Notes: generated by a model not told the origin, from the sequence alone. Positions 17,616 to 26,789 are shown, numbered from the stretch's first letter. The stretch: 64,000 bases of DNA from Sulfurimonas sp. HSL1-2 (GCF_039645565.1 NZ_CP147914.1:1981573-2045572), one strand, 5' to 3'. Program-made: numbers and translations.

Positions 17616-17993
17616 ATGCCGAACAAACAACTGAAAGTACTTGCCGTAGACGACGACCTCATCAACCTGAAACTGCTGAAGTCCATGCTGATGAAAACGG
17701 GTTATGTCGCTGAAGTCATCGAAGCCAAAAACGGTGCCGATGCCATCGGTGAGCTTAAAAATACGCCGGACATCGACGTCGTACTGCTTGACATCATCAT
17801 GCCGGTCATGGGCGGCCTGGACATGCTCCGCGTCCTGCGCGCCGACGAGAACCTCAGACAGCCCCCGGTCATCGTCCTGACAACGGATGAAACGAAAAAA
17901 GCCGAGGCCCTTGAAGCCGGTGCGAACGGTTTCCTCATGAAACCGGTGCGTGAAAAAGAACTGAGCGCAAAGATCTCCCAGCTGATCCTCTGA
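17616..17993 (+). CDS. Single-domain response regulator
   Basis: 125 residues, a receiver domain alone: acidic pocket in LAVDDDLINLKLL, phospho-accepting Asp in VLLDIIMPVMGGLDML, the switch Thr in IVLTTDET and the conserved Lys in FLMKPVREKE. With no DNA-binding or enzymatic output it should act by protein contact or as a phosphate sink. It lies 17 bp after the hybrid kinase, with AAAGGAA upstream of its ATG, and is the last gene of the signalling operon. The next gene is convergent, 27 bp away, and no hairpin terminator was recognised between them. Confidence 0.9.
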   Translation: MPNKQLKVLAVDDDLINLKLLKSMLMKTGYVAEVIEAKNGADAIGELKNTPDIDVVLLDIIMPVMGGLDMLRVLRADENLRQPPVIVLTTDETKKAEALEAGANGFLMKPVREKELSAKISQLIL

Positions 17994-18020
17994 TCGGCCG
18001 GGCCTCCCCGCAATTCCCCC

Positions 18021-18770
18021 TTACACTCCCGACAATACCCTGTTGATCGAATAACGCATATCGTCGTCGAGACTCTCCATCTTCTCCACCATCCACTGCA
18101 GGTAGCCGCGATCATCCGCCGCAATTTCAAAGAGCGTTTTGCCCTTGTACTTGCCGAATCGCATCGGTCCCTTGTAAAAGACGGGTTCCAGGGTCAGGGA
18201 AACCATCTTTTCCACAGGGTTCTCTCCGGGGAAACGCTCCTGGACACGTGCGCGCAGGCGGCTTAAAAAGAGTTTGAGCGTCAGGACGTCGCCGATGGCG
18301 TCATGCGCCTTGATCTCGACGCCGAGCTTCTGTGCCTCCGCCGCCTCCTCTTTGTAGAGTCCCATCTTGTAACGGAAATACTGCAGCCGGTGTGCCTCCT
18401 CATCTTCGAAAACATGCCGCGCGCAGCGCAGGGTGTCGATGAGCTTCATCCCGTTGACAAACCCTTCCTTCTCCAACATCCCCAGGTCAAAGGGTGCATT
18501 GTGGATCACCAGGTAATTCCCATCATTGTTGAGGGCCATAAGTGCCCGGTAGGCCTCAGTCTCGGTGCAGAGCGGTTTGCCTTCGATCATCTCCGGGGTA
18601 ATGTTGTGCACCTCCATCGCGCCATACGCGATCGGCACATCCGTGGAGCAGAAGTCATTATAGACCTCCGTCTGCTGCCCCGCTTCCAGGACTATGAAGC
18701 CCAGCTGGATAATGCGGTCCGTTTCTCCCGCCCCCGTCGTTTCCGTGTCCAGCAATACGAATTTTGCCAT
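18021..18770 (-). CDS. DEDDh 3'-5' exonuclease with C-terminal DUF3820-like segment
   Basis: 249 residues. DnaQ-type fold: Exo I VLLDTETTGAG (DxE), Exo II HNAPFDLGMLEKEGF, Exo III HDAIGDVLTLK with the His-Asp pair. After residue 200 a separate motif, MRFGKYKGKTLFEIAADDRG-YLQW, matches DUF3820, which is sometimes fused to or adjacent to such nucleases. It may proofread or trim nucleic acid ends; the substrate cannot be told from sequence. The upstream small membrane-protein gene ends 2 bp before its ATG, and GGAGGAA within that gene is the probable ribosome site, so the two genes form an operon. Confidence 0.85.
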   Translation of the reverse strand: MAKFVLLDTETTGAGETDRIIQLGFIVLEAGQQTEVYNDFCSTDVPIAYGAMEVHNITPEMIEGKPLCTETEAYRALMALNNDGNYLVIHNAPFDLGMLEKEGFVNGMKLIDTLRCARHVFEDEEAHRLQYFRYKMGLYKEEAAEAQKLGVEIKAHDAIGDVLTLKLFLSRLRARVQERFPGENPVEKMVSLTLEPVFYKGPMRFGKYKGKTLFEIAADDRGYLQWMVEKMESLDDDMRYSINRVLSGV

Positions 18771-18772
18771 GC

Positions 18773-19081
18773 CTAACGTTCCTCCCCGTCAAAAAGTTCT
18801 TGAAACAGCCGTTCCATGTCAAAGACCGCCCTGGGCGCCTTCCAAAGAAGATGCGGCAACAGCTCCAGAAAAAAATAGCCCGTATAGATGATCGGGTAGA
18901 AGATTTTGACTTCGTAATAGAGCTGCTTGTAGGTATGGTGTGCCCGGATCCATTTTTGGGCGATCTTCGATCCGCCCATGGCCAGGTTGACTTCGAACGA
19001 TACGATAAAGCCCCAGACAAGGTAGGTGAGAATCGTCCCGAAAAAGAGGTACCAAAAAGAGAACTGGAGCGAATAAAACAT
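18773..19081 (-). CDS. Small membrane protein of unknown function
   Basis: 102 residues starting MFYSLQFSFWYLFFGTILTY. Two hydrophobic segments (about residues 5-28 and 58-78) flank a short basic-aromatic region (KWIRAHHTYKQLYYEVK), so it is probably a two-helix inner-membrane protein. The ATG at 19081 has only a poorly placed AGG before it; longer in-frame extensions to 19315 run antisense into the DUF819 gene and look non-coding. It is co-oriented with the exonuclease gene 2 bp downstream. No family recognised. Confidence 0.6.
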   Translation of the reverse strand: MFYSLQFSFWYLFFGTILTYLVWGFIVSFEVNLAMGGSKIAQKWIRAHHTYKQLYYEVKIFYPIIYTGYFFLELLPHLLWKAPRAVFDMERLFQELFDGEER

Positions 19082-19126
19082 CCTGTCATTGTGCCATAGC
19101 AAACCCGTAACTAACCAAAAAGTGTC

Positions 19127-19132
19127 TACAAT
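19127..19132 (+). promoter_or_regulatory. -10 box directly before the DUF819 gene
   Basis: TACAAT, six bases (ATCTCC), then the ATG at 19139. No Shine-Dalgarno sequence is present, so a leaderless message is possible. Confidence 0.45.
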
Positions 19133-19138
19133 ATCTCC

Positions 19139-20266
19139 ATGATTACAAGCGTCTTCGGATACCTCGGCATTGTCATCGCACTCGGCGGCGGCCTCTGGTG
19201 GATCGAAATGCGTACTCCCCTCAAACTCTTTACCTGGCTGCCCGCCATTGTCCTGATCTACCTGCTCGGCATCACACTGTCTCAAAGCGGCCTCTTTGCG
19301 CAGAATACCGCGCAAACTGCGGCGTACGTGCAGGTGAAATCCTGGCTCCTGCCGATGATGCTCTTCACCATGCTGCTGCAGCTCGACCTGCGGGCGTTCT
19401 CGACGCTCGGCAAACCCCTTCTGCTTGCCTATGGCGGTGCCGTCCTCTCCATTACCGGAGCCTTCTTTGCCGTCTTTGCGCTTTTTGGTTTCGGACCGGA
19501 GGCTGCCGGCGTCTTCGGGGCACTCGGCGGCAGCTGGACCGGCGGAACGGCCAATATGCTCGCCGTCGCTGCGGCCCTGGAGATCTCCGAAAGCCAGCTC
19601 GGCCCCGCTCTCGTCATCGACTCGCTGCTCTATACCCTCTGGGTCAGCGCCCTGCTGCTGGCCGTCCCTTTCGCCCGCCGTTTCGACCGATGGAGCCGCG
19701 CGGAGAACATCGGGATCGCCTTGGCCGGCCCGTCGGAGCCCCGGGGAAGCCTGCGTATGTTTTTGCTGCTTCTGGCCGCTTCACTCCTTATCGCTTCCGC
19801 GGTCAGAACGGCAGCGCCGATGCTGCCCATCCTGCCCGAAAGCACCTGGAGCGTTCTGCTCGCCACCCTTGCCGGTGTTGCCGGCAGCTTTACCCCGATG
19901 CGGCGTCTGGGAGGCAGCAGTACGCTGGCCTCCTTTCTCCTCTACGTCCTAATCGCCCTGATCGGCTCCCATGCCAAGCTGCATGGCTTTGCCGATGTCC
20001 CCTTGTACCTTGCCGCAGGCGCAACCATTCTGCTCCTGCATGCCCTCATCATGCTCCTGCTCGCCCGGATCTTCAGGCTCTCGCTGTTCAGTATCGGGGT
20101 GGCTTCGCTGGCCAATATCGGCGGAGTCGCCTCTGCCCCCATTCTTGCTGCCGCCTATAACCGGATGCTCATCGGTCCCGCTGTCATCATGGCCATCATG
20201 GGGTACCTCATCGGCACCCTCGTCGGCCTCACCATCGCGACGGGCCTGCGGAGTGTAGCGGCATGA
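19139..20266 (+). CDS. DUF819 family integral membrane protein
   Basis: 375 residues with about ten hydrophobic helices. The Gly-rich motif GVFGALGGSWTGGTANMLAV and a matching late segment (SLANIGGVASAPILAAAYNR) are typical of DUF819 proteins, which look like secondary carriers. The next gene, a dipeptide epimerase, overlaps its stop by 4 bp (ATGA), suggesting that the carrier handles a dipeptide, perhaps from cell-wall recycling; this is inference. No ribosome site precedes the ATG; a -10-like TACAAT ends seven bases before it. Confidence 0.82.
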   Translation: MITSVFGYLGIVIALGGGLWWIEMRTPLKLFTWLPAIVLIYLLGITLSQSGLFAQNTAQTAAYVQVKSWLLPMMLFTMLLQLDLRAFSTLGKPLLLAYGGAVLSITGAFFAVFALFGFGPEAAGVFGALGGSWTGGTANMLAVAAALEISESQLGPALVIDSLLYTLWVSALLLAVPFARRFDRWSRAENIGIALAGPSEPRGSLRMFLLLLAASLLIASAVRTAAPMLPILPESTWSVLLATLAGVAGSFTPMRRLGGSSTLASFLLYVLIALIGSHAKLHGFADVPLYLAAGATILLLHALIMLLLARIFRLSLFSIGVASLANIGGVASAPILAAAYNRMLIGPAVIMAIMGYLIGTLVGLTIATGLRSVAA

Positions 20267-21294
20267 CCATTACCGGCGCCCGGGTTTACCGGGAATCGCT
20301 CCCCCTGGCCACCCCCTTTGTCACGGCCCTGCGGCGCGTCGATGACGTCTCCTTCGTCGTCCTTGCGCTGCAGACAGACAGCGGCCATACCGCCTACGGC
20401 AGCGCCCCCGCGACCAAGGCGATCACCGGCGAAACGCTTGAGAGTATCGAAGCAGCCCTGCAGCACCATATCCTGCCCTTTCTGCTCGGCCGTCCCTTTG
20501 AATTCGAAACGCTGCTTCATGCTGTCGCAGCTTCCCTGCCGGGCAACAGCAGTGCCAAAGCCGCGGCGGACATGGCACTCTACTCCCTGGCTGCGCAGAA
20601 GAAAAGCCTGCCGCTCTACCGCTACCTCGGTGCGCGAAAGGCCGCTCCCGTCACCACGGCCGTGACCGTCAGCCTTGGGGCACCAGACGTCATGCGGACC
20701 AAAGCCGCCGAACTCTTCCGCAACGGGTACGACATTCTCAAGGTCAAGGTCGGCGGCGGGGACGGCTTGGACGCACTACGTATCAGGGAGATTTCCGAGG
20801 CCCTCCCCGACGCACAGCTACTCGTCGACGCCAACCAGGCCTGGAGCCTGGAAGAGAGCCTCGCCTTCATCGATGCCTGCGCCGATCTGCCCCTCGCCCT
20901 GATCGAGCAGCCCGTACCCGCGGCCGATCTCGACGCGCTCCGCCAGATCACGGAGCACTCCCCTTTCCCGATCCTGGCCGACGAAGCGGTCTTCGATGCC
21001 GAAGACGCCCGGTGCGTGCTCGACAAGGGTGCGGCAAACCTCATCAATATCAAGCTGATGAAGTGCGGCGGGCTCTCCGGCGCACTTGGCATCCTTGACG
21101 TCTGCCGGAGTTACGGTATACAGTGCATGCTCGGCTCCATGCTCGAAGGGCCCGTTTCCATCACCGCCGCCCTTCACCTCGCCGCCGCCTACCCCGACCG
21201 TTTCGCCTGGATCGATCTCGACAGCCCCCTGCTCTACCGCACCCTCCCTGCTAACCTCCCTTTTACCGTCGATGGAAACCGCTATGTGCTATAG
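20263..21294 (+). CDS. Dipeptide epimerase (L-Ala-D/L-Glu type), enolase superfamily
   Basis: 343 residues. Muconate-lactonising subgroup of the enolase superfamily: the catalytic Lys pair in LKVKVGGG, metal ligands in LVDANQAW, IEQPV and ILADEAV, and the second Lys in INIKLMKCGGLSGAL; the late motif MLGSMLEGPVS is usual for dipeptide epimerases. Known relatives interconvert L-Ala-D-Glu and L-Ala-L-Glu from peptidoglycan turnover. Overlaps the DUF819 gene by 4 bp and the GIY-YIG gene by 11 bp, so the three genes are one transcription unit. Exact dipeptide specificity is not determinable from sequence. Confidence 0.87.
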   Translation: MTITGARVYRESLPLATPFVTALRRVDDVSFVVLALQTDSGHTAYGSAPATKAITGETLESIEAALQHHILPFLLGRPFEFETLLHAVAASLPGNSSAKAAADMALYSLAAQKKSLPLYRYLGARKAAPVTTAVTVSLGAPDVMRTKAAELFRNGYDILKVKVGGGDGLDALRIREISEALPDAQLLVDANQAWSLEESLAFIDACADLPLALIEQPVPAADLDALRQITEHSPFPILADEAVFDAEDARCVLDKGAANLINIKLMKCGGLSGALGILDVCRSYGIQCMLGSMLEGPVSITAALHLAAAYPDRFAWIDLDSPLLYRTLPANLPFTVDGNRYVL

Positions 21295-21532
21295 TGTCTA
21301 CATCGTCCGCTGCAGTGACGGCACCTACTATACGGGAATCGCCGTCGATACGGAAAAGCGCCTCCATGAGCACAACCACTCCTCAAAAGGTGCCCGTTAT
21401 ACCCGTGCCCGGCGCCCGGTCGTCCTCGTCTACTCTGAAATGCATCCCGACCGCAGCAGCGCCCAAAAACGCGAATATGCCATCAAACAGATGACGCGGG
21501 CCACCAAAGAGGCCCTGATCGGATGCGACTAG
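21284..21532 (+). CDS. GIY-YIG nuclease superfamily protein (YhbQ/UPF0213-like)
   Basis: 82 residues. The first motif is VYIVRCSDGTYYTGIA (equivalent of GIY...YIG), followed by the conserved Arg in KRLHEHN, GARYTRARRPVVLVY and a Glu in KREYAIKQ. Small stand-alone proteins of this type are presumed DNA endonucleases with repair roles. Start at ATG 21284, inside the end of the epimerase gene; an in-frame ATG at 21272 is an alternative. Confidence 0.88.
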   Translation: MCYSVYIVRCSDGTYYTGIAVDTEKRLHEHNHSSKGARYTRARRPVVLVYSEMHPDRSSAQKREYAIKQMTRATKEALIGCD

Positions 21533-21584
21533 GCTTCAAGCCGCCCTATGTTATAGTTTTACAAACATCATGCAAAGGGCTCTT

Positions 21585-21848
21585 ATGACCGAAGCCGAAG
21601 ACCTTATCGACCTGTTGGAAAACGACGTGATCCCCGAGATCGAATCCTTCATCGACGACCTCTATGAGAAGATCGCCGAAACGAAAAATGCGACGGAAGA
21701 CGACAAAACGCAGCTCGCCGAACTGCAGGAGCTGAAAAAAGAGTTCGCCCTGCTGCTCGACGAAGTGAAAAACGGTGAGCTCGACGAGGAAGAGTGCCGC
21801 GCCATCATCGACGAGATCGATATGATGCGCGAAGAAGAAGAGGAGTAG
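21585..21848 (+). CDS. Small acidic coiled-coil protein of unknown function
   Basis: 87 residues starting MTEAEDLIDLLENDVIPEIE, almost entirely helical heptads with many Glu/Asp and ending in EEEEE. No signal peptide or catalytic motif. The ATG at 21585 has AAAGGG 5 nt upstream; an ATG at 21570 would lie before that site. It is 5 bp upstream of proC, so the two are co-transcribed. No family recognised. Confidence 0.7.
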   Translation: MTEAEDLIDLLENDVIPEIESFIDDLYEKIAETKNATEDDKTQLAELQELKKEFALLLDEVKNGELDEEECRAIIDEIDMMREEEEE

Positions 21849-21853
21849 AAGGT

Positions 21854-22615
21854 ATGAAAAAGACCATCACCTTTATCGGCAACGGCAATATGGCCACCTC
21901 TATGGCGAAGACCCTCAAGAACAGCTACCTCATCGAGGTTGTCGGGCGGAACCTGGAGAAGCTCGATATCTTCGAAGCTGCCGTCGGCACCGACGTCACC
22001 AAGCATCTGCTCAACGACTTCGACATCACCGGCAAGACCATTCTGCTGTGCGTCAAACCGGCCAATATCGCCGAAGTCGGCACGAAACTGCAGGGAAAGG
22101 CGGAAGCCCTTTACTCCGTCCTTGCCGGGACGAAAGTCGAAACCCTCAAAAGCCATATCGCCGCTGCAGGTACCGTCCGTGCGATGCCCAACCTTGCCGC
22201 AACGGTCGGCCGTTCCATGACGACGCTCACCGGAGACCGCCACCTCGAAGCCGAGGCGATCTCCCTTTTTAACGCCATCGGTACAACGCTCTGGCTCGGC
22301 AGCGAAAAAGAGCTCGATATCGCCACGGCGCTCGCGGGCAGCGGCCCCGCTTACCTCGCCCTCATTGCCGAAGCCCTCGCCGATGGTGCCGTAAAACAGG
22401 GGCTCAGACGTGACGATGCCATGACCGTGATGCGTGGCCTCTTCGGCGGTTTCGGCGAACTGATTCAAAACGAACACCCTGCCCTGCTCAAAGACGGCGT
22501 CATGAGTCCCGGCGGTACAACGGCAGCGGGGTACAGTGCCCTGGAAGCGGCCGGGGTACGTCACGGGTGCATCGATGCTATCGAAAAAGCTTATAAAATA
22601 ACCCAAAAAAGTTAG
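21854..22615 (+). CDS. proC: Pyrroline-5-carboxylate reductase
   Basis: 253 residues. Last step of proline synthesis: reduces pyrroline-5-carboxylate with NAD(P)H. N-terminal dinucleotide site ITFIGNGNMATSMAKTL, then VKPANIAEVG, VRAMPNLAATVGRSMTTL, and the C-terminal family signature LAGSGPAYLALIAEALADGA plus VMSPGGTTAAGY. Start at ATG 21854 with AGAAGG just upstream; an upstream in-frame ATG at 21794 lies inside the preceding gene and adds basic non-homologous residues. Confidence 0.97.
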   Translation: MKKTITFIGNGNMATSMAKTLKNSYLIEVVGRNLEKLDIFEAAVGTDVTKHLLNDFDITGKTILLCVKPANIAEVGTKLQGKAEALYSVLAGTKVETLKSHIAAAGTVRAMPNLAATVGRSMTTLTGDRHLEAEAISLFNAIGTTLWLGSEKELDIATALAGSGPAYLALIAEALADGAVKQGLRRDDAMTVMRGLFGGFGELIQNEHPALLKDGVMSPGGTTAAGYSALEAAGVRHGCIDAIEKAYKITQKS

Positions 22616-22764
22616 TGTCTCGTTATTAATTAACAGCAATCAATAGCTATTAAATATTGTGGTTTTTATTTAAGACTACATTTAGTCGAGCGGCAGTAAT
22701 ATAGATATTATGCATCAATACTGTCTACCGAAATCCCCGATATTGTGAAGGAGAGGAGTAGTTT
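22616..22764 (+). promoter_or_regulatory. AT-rich intergenic region, probable promoter of the pseudopilin operon
   Basis: 149 bp clearly richer in A/T than the surroundings. TATTAT at 22706-22711 is the best -10 candidate; AAGGAGAGGAG precedes the ATG at 22765. A small GACT/AGTC inverted repeat lies near 22674-22687. No strong terminator for proC is visible. Confidence 0.35.
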
Positions 22765-25700
22765 ATGAAACGGTTTTTATCCATCATCTTTCTGCAGAGC
22801 TTTTTGGTGGGAGGGGTTTTCCTCTCCCACTCCGAAGCAGCCATTTACAGCAATGCGAATGATCTCTGTACAAGGCCCGCAAGCTGTAACGGGTTGCTCT
22901 GTCTGAACCTGCTGGGCCTCATCGATTTAGGCCTGGTCAACGAAATCGAAATCCCTGTTCTGAACCAAAGTATTTCCGAGCTTCAGAATGTCGTCCTTAC
23001 CTATGACACATCGGCATGGCTCGGCGCTTCCGTACTCTCCGACTGCGGTATCAACGGCGTTTCCGGTTCCGCCCTCTCGCTCGGGACGGCCGGGAGCTGC
23101 GGACAGCAGAGCAACATCGATATCGATTTGAACTCCACGGACCTCGTCAATATCGGTCTGTTTGCATACGGCTATCAGTTCTATCCCGCCACACCGGTCA
23201 ATTCGCTTGAAGAGAACAGCATCTACATGCGGGGAACAGTGACGGCGAGCCTGCTCACCTCCAATTACCTCTACGGAAGCTACGTCAAGGGAGCGGACAC
23301 CTATTACGGCCAGATCCAGCCCTGTACCACTTCCACGCCGGTCCTCCCCGATCCGCTCCCGCAGGAGGACCTCTGTTACTCCGACGTGCAGAGTGACGGC
23401 AACAAATGCGATATGGCCGGCGGCTTCTATTACGATATCGGTCCGAACACTAACCACAACTGTCTGACTTCGCAGGTCATCCGCAACAAGGACATGAACA
23501 CGACCATTGATACCGTCGCGGTCTACAAAATGTACAGCCCGTCGATCACCGACGGCACCTGCGGCGGCGACGTCAGTTGTTCAGGTCCCTCCGCCCTTTC
23601 GATACTCTCGGGATACGGCGCAGGCTATAGCTACGCCATCGGTACGCTCGCCCCGGACAGCAACGTCACGATCAGTGACCAGGACACCTACTACAGCGAT
23701 GGGACAGTCAATGACATCGTTCTTTACGGCCGCTACGTCAAAAACGGCGAGCTCTATGAGGGGGAACTCCCGGCCTGCCCTGCCGGCGGCGGCACAATCG
23801 ATATCAACGATTTCGCCTCCCAGGTAGACATTGTCGATGCCGTCGTCAGTGCGACAGATCCCTATAAAGGTGTCATCCATACCAAGGTCTCCAATAAACC
23901 GAACTACCAGATGACATCGGTCTTCCTCGGAGACAGCAATGAAACGATGAACGCGAACAACACCTACGGCGGTTATATTACTGCGAATAAAACCATCGAC
24001 ATGTATGTTGTCTACTATCTCAGCGACGCGACCTGTACCGACACCGTTCGGCTGATGACGGTCCCGGGCGGTAATGAGCCCGTCGTCTCCATCTTTCATG
24101 CAGGCGATTCCACGGCGACAAGCAGCGCGTTTACCATGGCCTATACGGACAGTTTACGCGCGAAAAGAGCGGCCCGCTTCAAATACAAAGCGCTTGACCT
24201 CAGCAAGCTGATCATTGATGCAGATATTGACTGCCCGAACTCCAGCACCTCCGGGAGTGCTTCGGGTACCGTCACCGGGATCCCGGCCTGTTTGACATCC
24301 ACCTCTGCTGAGAGTACCCCGGCGGAGCGCTATAAGGAAATCTTTGGTGACGTGGCGTTTGAGCGCTGCTGGGAAGCGATCGCCAACGGACAGCCGTGTA
24401 ACAGTAGTGCCATCGCCGCCAATGTCCCCGAACCCTACAACACGCAGTACGGCTGTCTTGAGTGCAGTCTTGGCGGCATCCCCTACACCTGCTCCTCCGA
24501 CGCCTTTGCCATCCGCCCGGACCACTATGCCATCAGTACCGTCGATCCCCACTACCCGGATCTGCTCCGTTCCGGCAGTGACCACAACATGACCGTCTAT
24601 GCGCTCAACTACGACAGTGCTGTAGCGACGCTCGATTACAACCAGAGTGGGGGCAATGGTGGAAATATCGAGCTCCAACAGAGCATGTATCTCAATACCG
24701 GCGTGCTTGATACTGCCGGTCTTCTCCACGGTACGCTGCAATGGAGCACCTGGGAATTTGATATGCAGGATGGCTTGTCGATCTACCCCGCCACCGGTGC
24801 CACTGAAGTAGCCGGTGTCACTTTCGACGATGTCGGCAGGGTTGTCATCGGCGTACAGGACCATGAATGGGCCTCAGTCGATATCCTTAACCTCGACGAC
24901 AACACCTCCGAAGACTGCAGCCCTGACGGTGCCTATATCTGCGGCGACCAGAACGTCACCTATATTCCCCACCACTTCGACTTCAACGAGACCAACGTCA
25001 CGAACAACAACGGCCTCCCGGGAAGCTTCACCTACCTCGCCAACCTCAACGAGGCCAATATATCCACCTATGTCATGGCGGCGCGTGTCGATACGCTGGT
25101 CGCTGCCAAGAATGCCGTGGGCGGTGTCACCCAGAACTTCCGTGACGGTGCCGAATACTACGAAAACAAAGTCTGGCTTGTCCAGGCTGCCCACGATACG
25201 CTGCACGGGGATGCAAACGTCACAAAAATCGGTGACCCTGCAGCAGACGGCGTCCTGCTCGGCTTCGGGAAAGACGGGGATGAAAACGGTACCAAGAGCA
25301 TTACATGGGATGAAACGAACCTCTCCCAGGTGCTGCGTTTCAACTTCCCGCGCCAGAAGAATGCCCCGGTCAACCCGTTTATCATCGACGGGCCGGACTA
25401 TAACGTCAGTATCGTTTCACACTATACGCAGACAGCTCCGCCGGTACCGCCTGCCGTCGCGGGTGTAACCTATGATACCAATGCATACCCGCGCGGGGAT
25501 CGCAATGCGACTGCGGACGGGCGTGTCCTCTTTATTTATGGACGTGCCCACTCGCCGCGCTTCCGCGTCCCCTGCGACGTTGCCGGGACTGCACCATGTT
25601 CAACGGAGGCAACGAAACCGGTCAAAGTCTATTACGAGTTCTACTACTACGTGCCGGGCTCCTATTCCATCGATGCCAACAATTCACTTCCGATCAGTAC

Positions 25701-26103
25701 CTACTTGTCGGCTTTGACGAACGACAACCAGCGCAGTAGCGATGCCATCAAGTGGTATATCAATACCTTGCACACGGCGACCGACGGCAACATTACGACA
25801 ACGGCACCAGCCGTCGGCACGCTGGTCGACGACGGTACCTATACAAATGTCAACGGGATGACGCTGATCCCCTATACTTATAACGGGAACGAGGGCTATC
25901 CTTACAAGGCAACGATCCGAGTCAACCCGTACAATGGAAGCAGCAGCTGGCTTATCTATAACAAATACAATGCCAATGCGACCCGCAACGAGTTCGAACT
26001 CGAATTCAACAATAAAAGCGGCGCCAAAACCGGTACCGATGCAGCAGGTGCCTCTGTCGATTCAGATGCGAATACAAATACCAATAGGAGAATCCAATGG
26101 TAG
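22765..26103 (+). CDS. Large exported protein of a pseudopilin operon, MshQ-like
   Basis: 1112 residues. A Sec signal (MKRFLSIIFLQSFLVGGVFL, cleavage likely after SEA) leads a long extracellular-looking sequence rich in Asn, Thr, Tyr, Asp and paired Cys. Near residue 580, DAFAIRPDHYAIS opens a second half of beta-rich character with ALNYD and SVDILNLDD, and around residue 925 VLFIYGRAHSPRFRVPC recalls the C-terminal region of MshQ/DUF6701 proteins. In MSHA loci MshQ follows the minor pseudopilins mshD, mshO and mshP; here the same kinds of genes follow it. Its stop overlaps the next start by 7 bp. A role as pilus tip adhesin is inference; it could equally be a surface protein exported by a pseudopilus. 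Confidence 0.62.
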   Translation: MKRFLSIIFLQSFLVGGVFLSHSEAAIYSNANDLCTRPASCNGLLCLNLLGLIDLGLVNEIEIPVLNQSISELQNVVLTYDTSAWLGASVLSDCGINGVSGSALSLGTAGSCGQQSNIDIDLNSTDLVNIGLFAYGYQFYPATPVNSLEENSIYMRGTVTASLLTSNYLYGSYVKGADTYYGQIQPCTTSTPVLPDPLPQEDLCYSDVQSDGNKCDMAGGFYYDIGPNTNHNCLTSQVIRNKDMNTTIDTVAVYKMYSPSITDGTCGGDVSCSGPSALSILSGYGAGYSYAIGTLAPDSNVTISDQDTYYSDGTVNDIVLYGRYVKNGELYEGELPACPAGGGTIDINDFASQVDIVDAVVSATDPYKGVIHTKVSNKPNYQMTSVFLGDSNETMNANNTYGGYITANKTIDMYVVYYLSDATCTDTVRLMTVPGGNEPVVSIFHAGDSTATSSAFTMAYTDSLRAKRAARFKYKALDLSKLIIDADIDCPNSSTSGSASGTVTGIPACLTSTSAESTPAERYKEIFGDVAFERCWEAIANGQPCNSSAIAANVPEPYNTQYGCLECSLGGIPYTCSSDAFAIRPDHYAISTVDPHYPDLLRSGSDHNMTVYALNYDSAVATLDYNQSGGNGGNIELQQSMYLNTGVLDTAGLLHGTLQWSTWEFDMQDGLSIYPATGATEVAGVTFDDVGRVVIGVQDHEWASVDILNLDDNTSEDCSPDGAYICGDQNVTYIPHHFDFNETNVTNNNGLPGSFTYLANLNEANISTYVMAARVDTLVAAKNAVGGVTQNFRDGAEYYENKVWLVQAAHDTLHGDANVTKIGDPAADGVLLGFGKDGDENGTKSITWDETNLSQVLRFNFPRQKNAPVNPFIIDGPDYNVSIVSHYTQTAPPVPPAVAGVTYDTNAYPRGDRNATADGRVLFIYGRAHSPRFRVPCDVAGTAPCSTEATKPVKVYYEFYYYVPGSYSIDANNSLPISTYLSALTNDNQRSSDAIKWYINTLHTATDGNITTTAPAVGTLVDDGTYTNVNGMTLIPYTYNGNEGYPYKATIRVNPYNGSSSWLIYNKYNANATRNEFELEFNNKSGAKTGTDAAGASVDSDANTNTNRRIQW

Positions 26104-26789
26104 TACGTCGCGCCATGACCATGATCGAACTCATCTTCGCAATCGTTCTGATCGGAATTGCGATTGCCGGTGTGCCCAGGATGATTGAACGTAATACCAA
26201 ATCACTCGAAGGCAACATCGTCGACGAAGCGGTTTTTGCCGTTTCTGCCAAAGCGGCACAACTGCTTTCATTCCGATGGGATCCGAACTCACAAAACGCA
26301 GGTGACCTGCTTTCACATTCCAAAATACTGGACGTTGCCGGCAGCGGAAATCTGAGCAGAACGAACAGCATCTTCCGGATCGGGGGCATCGCAGAAAATG
26401 CGCACCGCCGTTTCCACTCTGCTGCGACCTCCCCAGCCTCAACCGTACTGAATGACATGACGACGGGGAGTGCACTCACTTTTCTTACGGGAGGAGACCC
26501 TACAAGCTCCTCCGCTTACAAAAAGGACTACAGGCTCAATGTCGCCATCAGTTTTGTCGGAGACGGGAATACAGCATATAACACCGGTACGACCGCCTCA
26601 GCAACATACAATTTCCCCAACTTTCCTTCACCGGTCTCCGCGACAGCTACCAACATGAAGATGGCTAGAATCGAACTGCAGCAAAACGATTCGATGACAG
26701 CCACACCATCATGGGGCAATGTCGCAACGCTTTATGTCTACGCTGCCAATATCGGTGAAATCGACTACTTCAAAAGGACGATGCAATGA
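26097..26789 (+). CDS. Type IV pilin-like (pseudopilin) protein, MshD/GspH-like position
   Basis: 230 residues. The N-terminus MVVRRAMTMIELIFAIVLIG is a class III prepilin leader: short basic leader, cleavage after Ala6, mature MTMIEL with Glu5, then a hydrophobic helix. The remainder is a globular domain without recognised motifs. AGGAG lies 7 nt upstream of the ATG, which is inside the last codons of the preceding large gene. The last bases overlap the next gene as ATGA. Probably processed by a prepilin peptidase encoded elsewhere. Confidence 0.78.
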   Translation: MVVRRAMTMIELIFAIVLIGIAIAGVPRMIERNTKSLEGNIVDEAVFAVSAKAAQLLSFRWDPNSQNAGDLLSHSKILDVAGSGNLSRTNSIFRIGGIAENAHRRFHSAATSPASTVLNDMTTGSALTFLTGGDPTSSSAYKKDYRLNVAISFVGDGNTAYNTGTTASATYNFPNFPSPVSATATNMKMARIELQQNDSMTATPSWGNVATLYVYAANIGEIDYFKRTMQ

